Assembly: GCA_900766825.1 (NCBI GenBank)
Contig: CAAFWU010000036.1
Location: 16,509 to 80,508, forward strand
Direction: 5' to 3'
DNA: 64,000 bases
From: Bacteroidales bacterium
Lineage (GTDB): Bacteria > Bacteroidota > Bacteroidia > Bacteroidales > Marinilabiliaceae
Shown here one piece after another: positions 44,046-52,157 of this stretch. A model generated the notes under the pieces. That model did no database searches and was not told where the DNA came from. It worked only from the letters and a program-made list of their open reading frames with translations. How positions within the stretch are numbered: the stretch's first letter is position 1; every line of letters begins with the position of its first letter. Both the position numbers and the translations under genes were made by a program.

Positions 44046-45275
44046 TTAAAGTTCCTTTTCCAACTGTTCGCCTTCGTCCCTATGGTTGGCATAGTAGGCA
44101 CGCAGTGGTGTGGAGAGCACTTTGATGAAGCCCTTGGCGTCGTCGCTGGTCCAACCCTTTTGCATCTCACCGTATTCACCAAACTTATTCTTAACCAAGT
44201 CGTTGGGCGACTCAACGCCAACGGTAGCAAAGGTGCGAGGCATGAGCTTCATTATGGCGGTGCCAGTCACGTTGCGCTGGCTCTCGTCCAGCATGGCCTC
44301 GATGTCGCGCATCACGGGCTCAAGATATTGGCTCTCGTGGAGGAACATACCGTACCAGTTGGAAACCTGATCTTTCCAGTACTGCTGCCACTTGGAGAGG
44401 GTGTACTTCTCCAAGAAACGGTGGGCTGCAATGATGAGCATGGGAGCGGCAGCCTCGAAGCCTACGCGACCCTTGATGCCAATGATGGTGTCGCCCACAT
44501 GCATGTCGCGACCGATGCCATAGGGGGCAGCAATGGCCTCAATCTTCTGTATGGCCTTGATTTTGTCGGTAAACTTCTCGCCGTTGACGCCCACAATCTC
44601 GCCCTTCTCGAACTCGATGCGGATCTCCTCTTCACCATCTTTCTCCACCTGCTTCAGGTAGGCTGTTTCGGGCAGACCCTGTGCGCTGTCCAAGATTTCG
44701 CCACCACAGATGCTGGTGCCCCAGATGCCCACGTTGTACGAGTACTTGAGTTTGGTAAAGTCAGCCTTAAAGCCATGCTGATTGAGGTAGTCGACCTCGA
44801 ACTGGCGGGTGAGGGTCATGTCTCGGGTGAGGGTGATGATCTCCATCTCGGGGGCCATGACCATAAAGGTCATATCGAAACGAACCTGATCGTTGCCAGC
44901 GCCCGTTGAACCATGGGCAATGGCCTGAGCACCAATTTGCTTGGCATAGCGAGCAATGGCCATGCCCTGAAATATGCGCTCGGAGGAGACGCTGATGGGG
45001 TAGCAGTTGTTGCGGAGCACGTTGCCAAAGATCATGTAGCGGATGCTCTTGTCGTAGTACTCATGGGTCACGTCGAGAGTCACGTACTCCTTGGCACCCA
45101 GTTTGTAGGCGTTCTCCTCGTTGGCCTTGAGTTGCTCGGGGCTGAAACCGCCTGTGTTGGCGCAAGCAGCGTAAACCTCATAGCCCTTCTCTTTGGCCAA
45201 ATACATTACGGTGAATGATGTGTCCAGGCCTCCGCTGAAGGCCACAACTACTTTTTTCTTAGCATCCATGCTCAA
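44046..45275 (-). CDS. argG: Argininosuccinate synthase
   Basis: It joins citrulline and aspartate with ATP. The 409 residues have the PP-loop AFSGGLDTSFTVMYL near the N-terminus, AHGSTGAGNDQVRFD, WGTSICGGEILDSA and GRDMHVGDTIIGIKGRVGFE. Either ATG at 45275 or the next one (45269) could start it. A -7 box at 45319-45326 gives it its own promoter inside the cluster. Confidence 0.96.
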   Translation of the reverse strand: MSMDAKKKVVVAFSGGLDTSFTVMYLAKEKGYEVYAACANTGGFSPEQLKANEENAYKLGAKEYVTLDVTHEYYDKSIRYMIFGNVLRNNCYPISVSSERIFQGMAIARYAKQIGAQAIAHGSTGAGNDQVRFDMTFMVMAPEMEIITLTRDMTLTRQFEVDYLNQHGFKADFTKLKYSYNVGIWGTSICGGEILDSAQGLPETAYLKQVEKDGEEEIRIEFEKGEIVGVNGEKFTDKIKAIQKIEAIAAPYGIGRDMHVGDTIIGIKGRVGFEAAAPMLIIAAHRFLEKYTLSKWQQYWKDQVSNWYGMFLHESQYLEPVMRDIEAMLDESQRNVTGTAIMKLMPRTFATVGVESPNDLVKNKFGEYGEMQKGWTSDDAKGFIKVLSTPLRAYYANHRDEGEQLEKEL

Positions 45276-45318
45276 TATAGTGTCTTTACTTGTTTCTTGT
45301 TGAGTTATCTGTCTTGTG

Positions 45319-45326
45319 CAAATATA
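45319..45326 (-). promoter_or_regulatory. -7 box of argG-argC-argD
   Basis: The minus strand reads TATATTTG, an exact TAnnTTTG match, 44-51 bases before the argG start. No -33 element was found at normal spacing. Confidence 0.45.
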
Positions 45327-45348
45327 TCAAAAAAAGGGCGATAGGCAC

Positions 45349-46011
45349 CTAAGCCTCGTTGTCCTCTTTTGGGAAACCGTTGGGGAAGGCTTCGCGAATG
45401 CGATCTTCGATGCCTGGGTCGGTCGATAGTTCTTCGTCGGCATCGCGCACACTGCGAGGGCGGTCGGGGTCATAGAGCATGCCCGTGCAGACGCAGTAGC
45501 GACGTCCCGTGCGAACCAAGATGTCGTGGTTGATGCACCCCTCGCATCCATGCCAGAATGTCTCGTCGTCGGTAAGCTGAGCAAAGGTGACGGGCACATA
45601 GCCATGGTCAGTGTTGAGTTTCATGACGGCGGCACCCGAAGTGAGGCTGAAGATTTTGGCTTGTGGCCAACGCATGCGGGCGAGGCTGAAGGTCATGTGT
45701 TTTATTCGACGAGAGAGACCACAGCCGCGATACTCATCGCGAACGATAAGACCCGAGGTGGTCACGTAGTGTTTGCCGCCCCATGTTTCTATATAGCTGA
45801 ATCCAGCAAAGGTCTCTCCATCGAGGGCAATAACTGCTTTGCCTTCACGCATTTTCTGTTTCACGTAGCCAGGGTTACGCTTGGCAATGCCTGTGCCACG
45901 CACTTTGGCGGCGGCTGCTATGGTCTGCAGAATTTCGTCGACATATTTTAGGTGCTCTTCGGTGGCAACCACCACACGTATGTTGTCTTTTTTGTCTTCG
46001 GTTTTGCCCAT
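45349..46011 (-). CDS. GNAT family N-acyltransferase in the arginine cluster
   Basis: The 220 residues form a GNAT domain: RVVVATEEHLKYVDEIL, VIALDGETFAGFSYIETW, the acetyl-CoA loop SGLIVRDEYRGCGLSRRIKH (about 87-106) and KIFSLTSGAAVMKLNTDHGY. The last about 80 residues add a Cys-rich segment HGCEGCINHD and RRYCVCTGMLYD, possibly a metal site. No argA or argJ is seen nearby, so this is a good candidate for the first step, N-acylation of glutamate. That is inference from context; a role in another acylation is possible. Confidence 0.78.
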   Translation of the reverse strand: MGKTEDKKDNIRVVVATEEHLKYVDEILQTIAAAAKVRGTGIAKRNPGYVKQKMREGKAVIALDGETFAGFSYIETWGGKHYVTTSGLIVRDEYRGCGLSRRIKHMTFSLARMRWPQAKIFSLTSGAAVMKLNTDHGYVPVTFAQLTDDETFWHGCEGCINHDILVRTGRRYCVCTGMLYDPDRPRSVRDADEELSTDPGIEDRIREAFPNGFPKEDNEA

Positions 46012-46128
46012 TTTGGTTATATAATTTTCACACAGTTCTTTTGTGTTCTAATCTTCTGTATATGAGAGGGATTTGTAAGACGATGCGCTAAACAAGCCAA
46101 GGATTGGCAAAGTGGCATTTGCAACCAT

Positions 46129-46611
46129 CTATTGGATAGCTACCGAAACCTCTTTGTCCACAGCGTCTGGCATCATATAGGCCAGTTGCTGCATTACGGC
46201 CGAGTGGCTATGTCCTTGGCGAAGTGCCAAAAGCACAGTGTCGTCGCCAGCCACAGTGCCCATCACGCAAGGCAGTCGGGCGTCGTCGATGGCGGCAGCC
46301 ATAACACTGGCGTAGCCTGGCAGGGTGCGCAGCACACAAATCTGTCCCGAGACCTCGATGCTAACCAAGCCCGAGGGCGAGGTTTTGGGTCGCTGGCTCT
46401 CGGCTCGGTGTCGTGTGTAGCGATAGCCACCTTGACCGTCGGGCACCTTGGCAATCTTGAGTTCGTTGATGTCGCGCGAGAGTGTGGCTTGCGTCACCTC
46501 AAAGCCCTCGGCGCGCAGCAACTGCTGCAATTGTTCCTGACCTCCAATGGCTTGGCGGCTCACCAATGCGTCTATTGCTTCCAACCTCCGTGCTTTCGTA
46601 TTGCTTCTCAT
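46129..46611 (-). CDS. argR: Arginine repressor ArgR
   Basis: The 160 residues have an N-terminal winged helix (AIDALVSRQAIGGQEQLQQL, FEVTQATLSRDINELKIAK) and a C-terminal oligomerization/arginine-binding domain (VLRTLPGYASVMAAAIDDAR, MGTVAGDDTVLLAL). It heads the argR-GNAT-argGCD cluster and probably represses it with arginine. A palindrome over its own -7 box suggests autoregulation. The gap to the GNAT gene is 117 bases. Confidence 0.93.
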   Translation of the reverse strand: MRSNTKARRLEAIDALVSRQAIGGQEQLQQLLRAEGFEVTQATLSRDINELKIAKVPDGQGGYRYTRHRAESQRPKTSPSGLVSIEVSGQICVLRTLPGYASVMAAAIDDARLPCVMGTVAGDDTVLLALRQGHSHSAVMQQLAYMMPDAVDKEVSVAIQ

Positions 46612-46926
46612 AGTGTATTTTTATTCACTGCGACTGCAAATTTATGCAATATAATATTACGTTGTTATTCGCCTCCCCATCTTTTGCAACTTTTTTATCA
46701 TCTTTTAAACTTGAGGCAGTCTTGTGATTCGGACGCCACACTCTTCTACGGCTGCAATATTGCAGCAGTGCAACGATTCTACTACAATTTTATTCTATTT
46801 TTCTCACTGCATAATGGGGCACTATTTTCATCATTTTATGCACAAAATAGGGCTCAGAAACTTAACCTTAGATGTGTTTAGGATAGGGGCAAGGGACTTT
46901 TATTTATGAATATTTTCTCACTCACC
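46612..46926. other. Intergenic region between argR and the ComB-like gene
   Basis: No gene in 315 bases. It holds the argR promoter with its palindrome (46635-46648) and a perfect 16-bp palindrome GCTGCAATATTGCAGC (46751-46766). No clear terminator for the ComB-like gene is seen. Confidence 0.5.
46635..46648 (-). promoter_or_regulatory. argR promoter with candidate ARG box
   Basis: The near-palindrome TGCAAATTTATGCA (plus strand) includes TAAATTTG on the minus strand (46644-46637), an exact -7 box. A repressor bound here would block polymerase, fitting autoregulation by ArgR. Confidence 0.55.
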
Positions 46927-47712
46927 CTATTTTTGCATGCCCACATCGGCTACCAGATATCCATTGGCACAACGGATGGGCACCACACCCAGAGTGTTGG
47001 CTTGCTGCAAACAGACCTGAACGTCAGTGCCATAGCCTTTGCTGATGAGCTTGTTGTAATGACGCGCCATGCGGAACCACTCGACGGAGTTTGGTGTGTA
47101 GGCCTCGGCCATCATGCGTGTGCCAATGGCATGGTCGGATAGGTAACAAACATTGTCGGTCCCAAGCACAAACTCTATGTCTCGTGCCATAACGGCGGCA
47201 CAGAGCGAGTCTTCGAGAGTGGGCTGCCCATAGTTGCCCGAGCAGAGCAGAACGATGCTTAGGTCCTCAGCTTGAGCCAATTGGATGGTTCGCTGGCTGA
47301 CAACTTGCGCATTGAGCAGCGAGGCGGATAAGAGATGACGTGCCCCATGAGCATTGCCAAGGGCCAGAGTGCCATTGGTTGTGGTGAGCACAACGGTGCG
47401 CCCCCCTACCCGCTCGTGAGTGTAGGCCTGAGGCGAATTTCCAAGGTCGAAGCCTGAAATAATGTCGGCATTACGTTCGCCTCCCAAAATTATGGTGTTG
47501 GGGCTAAGTCCTTGGGCAAGAAGTTTATTGCGGAGTTCAAAGGCCTCATCGGTTGTGCTCACGGGCCATAGGGCTTTGGCACCGTTTGCCAGAGCGTAGG
47601 TGATGACGCTGGTGGCCCTAAGGACGTCGATGACCACCACAACAGAGCGGCTGAAGTCGACCCCTTCGGCGGCTTGGGCCGTGGGCAGAATGTCTATGTC
47701 TATTGGTTTCAT
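46927..47712 (-). CDS. 2-phosphosulfolactate phosphatase family (ComB-like)
   Basis: It encodes 261 residues from the ATG at 47712 (MKPIDIDILPTAQ). The ComB-type pattern is VVVIDVLRATSVITYALANGA, LGGERNADIISGFDLGNSP, VVLTTTNGTLAL, IVLLCSGNYGQPTLEDSLCAAVM and DHAIGTRMMAEAY. The founding member acts in coenzyme M synthesis in archaea; in Bacteroidetes, which do not make that coenzyme, the substrate is unknown. Alternative upstream starts overlap the RSH gene end and lack support. It lies 34 bases after the RSH gene on the same strand. Confidence 0.82.
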   Translation of the reverse strand: MKPIDIDILPTAQAAEGVDFSRSVVVVIDVLRATSVITYALANGAKALWPVSTTDEAFELRNKLLAQGLSPNTIILGGERNADIISGFDLGNSPQAYTHERVGGRTVVLTTTNGTLALGNAHGARHLLSASLLNAQVVSQRTIQLAQAEDLSIVLLCSGNYGQPTLEDSLCAAVMARDIEFVLGTDNVCYLSDHAIGTRMMAEAYTPNSVEWFRMARHYNKLISKGYGTDVQVCLQQANTLGVVPIRCANGYLVADVGMQK

Positions 47713-47746
47713 TAATTTCTCTTCCCTCAATCTGATTATTAGGGAG

Positions 47747-49765
47747 TTAAATCTCGTTGTTATTACCCCAAACATCCTCGACCTGAACCTCCTCTACGCC
47801 ATCGATTCTGTAGAGGTGGGATGAGATGTAGTTGAGTTCGCGGAACGAATGGACGTAGAATCGGACGGTGCAGTCTACAATGGCATCTTGAGTCACGGTT
47901 CGAAGGCTGTCGATAGAGAGCCCCAACTTGTCTGTGATGCAATCAATTATGTCCGATAGCAGATGATATCGGTCGATGGCCTTAATGTGGGCGCTGGACT
48001 CAAAGAGTTGGTCGGGCTGCTCCTTGAAGTCGACAGAGACAATGGAGTCGCCATACTGAGTGGCGAGGCGGATGACCGTGGAGCAATTTCGCTTATGGAT
48101 TGTTACCTCGCCATTGGTCTCGCGGAAGCCAATGACCTCGTCGCCAGGGATGGGATGGCATTGCGCACATCGGCAATAGGTTTGCTTGGGTCTGGAGGAG
48201 AGGAAGTTGCGAAGGAAACGCTTGGCCTTATAGGTGAGCACATGGTCCAGCCAATCGGGTTGAGGCTCGATGTTGTCATCGGTATTGATTTCAACACAGT
48301 CGCCACGAGAGAGCTCGGTCTTAATGGAGCAGACCTTGCCATTGACGCGTCCGAACTTGGCATGGCGCCCCAGCATGCTGTGAATCTCGAAGGCAAAGTC
48401 CAGCACGGTGGCACGCTTGGGCAATATGATGGGTCGACCCTGAGGGGTGAAGACCATGATGTCGTCGTTGTAGAACGATGTGGCCACATTCTCCAGAAAC
48501 CGGTCCGTTTGGCTCTGCTGTGCCAAGTCTTTGAGCACGGAGCGGAACCTATCGAGCCAGAGGGAAATGTTCATCTCACTTCGGCTTGTGAGGCAGCCAA
48601 AACGGGAGTCGTGGACCATCTGCTCACTGCTTATGTGCACCTCTTCCCACTGACCATGGTCGGAGAGGAGCTTGACGTGGAAGCAACGGTAGCCGTTGCC
48701 CTTGGGGTTGTCTACATAATTGGCTATGCCACCAGGCTTTTCGCGGAACCTATCTGTGAGCAAGGAGTAGAGCCTTAGGCACATATCCTTTTCGCTATAG
48801 GGCCGGGGATTGGCAAAGATTATGGAGACGAAATGACGGTGCTCGGTATGCCAAAAGTCCTTATTATTCTTCTGCATCTTGCGCCAGATGCTATAGGGCA
48901 TACGGTATTCGATTTCTATGCGGGCGTTGATGCCATTGGTGTCCAGCACCTCGCGGATGTGCCCCACGAAGGTGTCCAAACTCTCGCGATTGATTAGTTG
49001 GTCCTGCCGGAGGACCTCCACCATGTTGGCATACTCATGTGGACAACGGTAGCGGAAGCTTAGATTTTCGAGCTCGGTTTTTATTCTGTAGAGCCCCAGA
49101 CGATTGGCCAAGGGGGCATAGAAGTAGTCGGTCTCGCCCGCAATCTTCATCTGCTTGTCGGGGCGCATACTATCGAGAGTGCGCATATTGTGCAAGCGGT
49201 CGGACAACTTGACCAGAATGGCTCGGATATCGTAGCGCACCGAGTCCAGAATCTGTTTGAAGTTATCGAGCTGCTTACTCATCTCATAGTGGTCCTTCTT
49301 CTGCTTGGTGACCACACGAACCAAGAAGGCCACGTCGGATCCGAAGAGATGCTCGATATCGTCGAGGGTTGTTGCGGTGTCCTCCACCACATCGTGAAGG
49401 AAAGCGGCAATGACAGGATTGGCCCCCAACGAGAGTTCGATGGCCACAATGCGAGCCACGGCAATTGGGTGAATGATATAGGGTTCGCCACTTTTGCGTC
49501 GCTGGTTTTTATGAGCCTCTCGAGCCATGTGATAGGCAGCACGCATACGCTCCATGTCTTCGTCGGAGACACGGTTTTTCATGGCTGTGAAAATTTCTTC
49601 AGCGCTTGCGTCAATTTGGCACTCTATGTCGTTATCGTTGGCAGGCTTACCGATTGGCGCAGCCTCCGCACACGAGGGCACAGCACTCTTATCATCTGAA
49701 GACACGTCTCCCTCTGCTTGCATTTTAGGGGTCTCTTGCCCGTCTCTTGGGGTGGTGATATCCAT
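47747..49765 (-). CDS. RelA/SpoT homolog (RSH), probably hydrolase-biased
   Basis: A 672-residue stringent-response protein. The HD hydrolase domain is intact (YIIHPIAVARIVAIE, FLHDVVEDTATTLDDIEHLF, KLSDRLHNMRTLDSMRPDK). The synthetase domain is changed: the segment expected as D(L)LAIR reads HFVSIIFANP, EVQIRT reads EVHISS, while PYSIWRKM and NGYRCFH are kept. TGS (MVFTPQGRPIILPKRATVL) and a C-terminal ACT-like domain are present. A roughly 55-residue acidic lead precedes the HD domain. I infer it mainly degrades (p)ppGpp. The start could be a later ATG. Confidence 0.85.
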   Translation of the reverse strand: MDITTPRDGQETPKMQAEGDVSSDDKSAVPSCAEAAPIGKPANDNDIECQIDASAEEIFTAMKNRVSDEDMERMRAAYHMAREAHKNQRRKSGEPYIIHPIAVARIVAIELSLGANPVIAAFLHDVVEDTATTLDDIEHLFGSDVAFLVRVVTKQKKDHYEMSKQLDNFKQILDSVRYDIRAILVKLSDRLHNMRTLDSMRPDKQMKIAGETDYFYAPLANRLGLYRIKTELENLSFRYRCPHEYANMVEVLRQDQLINRESLDTFVGHIREVLDTNGINARIEIEYRMPYSIWRKMQKNNKDFWHTEHRHFVSIIFANPRPYSEKDMCLRLYSLLTDRFREKPGGIANYVDNPKGNGYRCFHVKLLSDHGQWEEVHISSEQMVHDSRFGCLTSRSEMNISLWLDRFRSVLKDLAQQSQTDRFLENVATSFYNDDIMVFTPQGRPIILPKRATVLDFAFEIHSMLGRHAKFGRVNGKVCSIKTELSRGDCVEINTDDNIEPQPDWLDHVLTYKAKRFLRNFLSSRPKQTYCRCAQCHPIPGDEVIGFRETNGEVTIHKRNCSTVIRLATQYGDSIVSVDFKEQPDQLFESSAHIKAIDRYHLLSDIIDCITDKLGLSIDSLRTVTQDAIVDCTVRFYVHSFRELNYISSHLYRIDGVEEVQVEDVWGNNNEI

Positions 49766-50006
49766 GAGTTTAGGTGTCTATTTGTAGTCAACAAATTTCA
49801 AGTTATGCATTTTTTAGCTCAAATGCAACGTATTTTAGTCATACGCCCCTAATTTTAACGCTGTTTAAAACTCTTGACTATTTGTGAACAAAACACCAAA
49901 GTGCAAGAGGAGCCCCAAAAGCATGGTTCAACAGAGGTTTTTAGGAGAAAAACCATACATATCTTCTGGGGGAAAAGAGTATTAAGATTAGGCAATGGAA
50001 CAAAAG

Positions 50007-50029
50007 TTTTGCTATATTTAAAGCGGTTT
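50007..50029 (+). promoter_or_regulatory. Shared upstream box of the AAA-ATPase family (copy 3)
   Basis: TTTTGCTATATTTAAA followed by GCGGTTT, ending 31 bases before ATG; the same box as at copies 1, 5 and 6. Confidence 0.6.
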
Positions 50030-50060
50030 CAGATTCATCAAATAACAAAGGAGATAAAGT

Positions 50061-51719
50061 ATGGGCATATACGTCAACCCAGGAAACACAAAGTTCATCA
50101 AAAAATTAAACTCAAAAATTTACGTTGACAAATCGCTAATGATCAACGAACTAAACGAGTTAATTGAAACTGATGATGGTTTTGTGTGCATGAGCCGTGC
50201 CCGTCGTTTTGGCAAAACGATGATGACAAACCTCATGTCGGCCTATTACTCTAAGAATTGCGACAGTCGAGAGATATTCGAACGCTTGAAACTTAGCAAA
50301 CAAGAGGGATGGGATAGGTACCTTAACTCTATCAATGTAATTCAGATTGATTTGCAGAGTTTCTATAGTGACGCCAAAGATAAAAGCCAAACAATCCAAA
50401 TTCTACAAAACAATGTTGTAGAAGAACTAAGAGAACAATTCCCTAACGTAGAAGTCCCGACATCGTCTTCAATAGCAAAGGCTTTATCTATCATCCACAA
50501 AGAGTTAAGTGAGACTTTTGTTATTATAATAGACGAGTACGATGTGTTGATTCGCGATAAAAATGTTCCAGCGTCCCTATGTAATGAATATATCGAATTT
50601 CTAAACGCCCTATTTAAAAGTAATACAACTCAAGAAGCCATTAGTTTGGCCTACCTAACTGGCATATTGCCCATTTTGCGAGAAACTGTTCAGAGTAAAC
50701 TGAACAATTTTGCAGAATACACTATGCTCAAGCCAGGACCTTTTGCTCAATATTTTGGACTAACATCCAAAGAGGTAAAAGAGATTTGCCAGAAACATAA
50801 TGTGGATTTTGAGATGTGTAAACTCATGTACGATGGCTACAGTTTCAAAAAGAGCAGAAAAGAGCTATGTCAACCCGATGATGATGGCGAGCCTCTGATT
50901 CACATCTTTAACCCCTATTCTGTTGTTCAAGCCGTAACGCAAGACGAGTTTAGCAATTATTGGACAACCACAAGTGCCCTCGAATCCATAACATTATACA
51001 TCGATGCTAATATTGCTGGCATTCAGGATGATATAAAATCGATGTTAAAAGAGGAAAAGGGCATCAAGATTAACGTTAGACTCTACAATAACAATGTGGA
51101 GCATTTTACCACCAAGGACGAGGTATTCACATATCTGATTCACCTTGGCTATTTGGCCTACGACCCCACAAATGGCACATGTCATATTCCTAATGGCGAG
51201 ATTAAACAAGCTTGGTTAGACATAATATCCAAATCCACAGGCTTCGAGGCCATCCGCCAAATGCTCGACACAGGTCGTGCACTTATTGAGGCTACAGAAA
51301 ATGGTGACTTCGAAGCGGTTGCCAAAGCCCTCGACGACTCCCACGCCGACATCTCGAACCCACTGACCTACAACCGAGAGTCTTCAATGCAAAGTGCAAT
51401 CCTTATGGCATATTTCTATGCCTGCAAAGATTACTTGGTTTTCTCTGAACTTGCTTCGGGCTCTGGGTATGCCGACGTTGTGTTGGTGCCCACTTTTGTG
51501 CAAAAGCCTGTCATTATCATAGAGCTAAAGAAGGATGGAGAGCCATCCACTGCCATTGAGCAGATTAAGACTCGGAACTATGCTCATGCTTTCCGCTATC
51601 ATTCTGGACGTGAAGCTGTGCTGGTGGGCGTAACTTATGATGCAGAGAGCAAACAGCATAGATGTTTGATAGAGAGAGTGGAGAATTATAGAGATGTGTT
51701 TGGAATGGCTGGCAAATGA
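50061..51719 (+). CDS. AAA-ATPase/PD-(D/E)XK nuclease-like protein, family copy 3
   Basis: 552 residues, same length and architecture as copy 1. P-loop SRARRFGKT, Walker B VIIIDEYD, LAYLTGILPI, nuclease core GYADVVLVP and IELKKDG are all intact. ATG follows an AAGGAG-like site (AAAGGAGATAAAGT). Differences from copies 4-6 lie mainly in residues 60-150 and 270-330 (e.g. the FKKSRKELCQPDDDGEPLIH segment). It stands alone with its own upstream box and downstream hairpin, directly after the divergent RSH gene. Confidence 0.88.
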   Translation: MGIYVNPGNTKFIKKLNSKIYVDKSLMINELNELIETDDGFVCMSRARRFGKTMMTNLMSAYYSKNCDSREIFERLKLSKQEGWDRYLNSINVIQIDLQSFYSDAKDKSQTIQILQNNVVEELREQFPNVEVPTSSSIAKALSIIHKELSETFVIIIDEYDVLIRDKNVPASLCNEYIEFLNALFKSNTTQEAISLAYLTGILPILRETVQSKLNNFAEYTMLKPGPFAQYFGLTSKEVKEICQKHNVDFEMCKLMYDGYSFKKSRKELCQPDDDGEPLIHIFNPYSVVQAVTQDEFSNYWTTTSALESITLYIDANIAGIQDDIKSMLKEEKGIKINVRLYNNNVEHFTTKDEVFTYLIHLGYLAYDPTNGTCHIPNGEIKQAWLDIISKSTGFEAIRQMLDTGRALIEATENGDFEAVAKALDDSHADISNPLTYNRESSMQSAILMAYFYACKDYLVFSELASGSGYADVVLVPTFVQKPVIIIELKKDGEPSTAIEQIKTRNYAHAFRYHSGREAVLVGVTYDAESKQHRCLIERVENYRDVFGMAGK

Positions 51720-52157
51720 AGATGATTTGACGCTATAATAAAAATCCTCCCCCAACGGCGGTTTCGTTGATTGGGGGAGGATTTGGGTTTGGTTAATAAA
51801 ACTCTTTGAATTTTTGAGACATCGGAACAAGGTATCTACTACAGAATAATTGATAGTAAAAAAGATGCTGTTATTAATACACACCTAACCTAATTTTTGT
51901 CTTCTGTAACATTGTTATGACTTTTTTCGTATGCCGAAGACGATAATATGCTCTTTTTGTGCTAAAAAATGTGGCTATATTATCAGTACAAAGACACCCA
52001 TAGAAATAAAGGACTCCAACCTTTGATGCTTGTGTTCTTCTGTTGTTCAGAACTTATGTTGTGCTCAGGGCAGGCACAAACTGTGCTTTAACGTTTTGAC
52101 ATATAGACACTTTCATCACATTAAAGGCACAAGAGATCCAATAAAATAAATCCCCTA
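51720..52157 (+). other. Intergenic region between AAA copy 3 and the BspA-like gene
   Basis: 438 bases with no credible gene. It begins with the family hairpin (51743-51790). The remainder is AT-rich, with an inverted pair TTGTGC/GCACAA near 52060-52080. No exact -7 box for the next gene was found. Confidence 0.4.
51743..51790 (+). terminator. Family hairpin after AAA copy 3
   Basis: CCTCCCCCAA pairs with TTGGGGGAGG (51746-51755, 51771-51780), then ATTTGGGTTT. The same element is found after copies 1, 4 and 5. Confidence 0.8.

Noticed and set aside
51525..51884. 119-codon minus-strand frame at the end of AAA copy 3
   Set aside because: It is antisense to the copy's conserved C-terminus and runs through the terminator hairpin.
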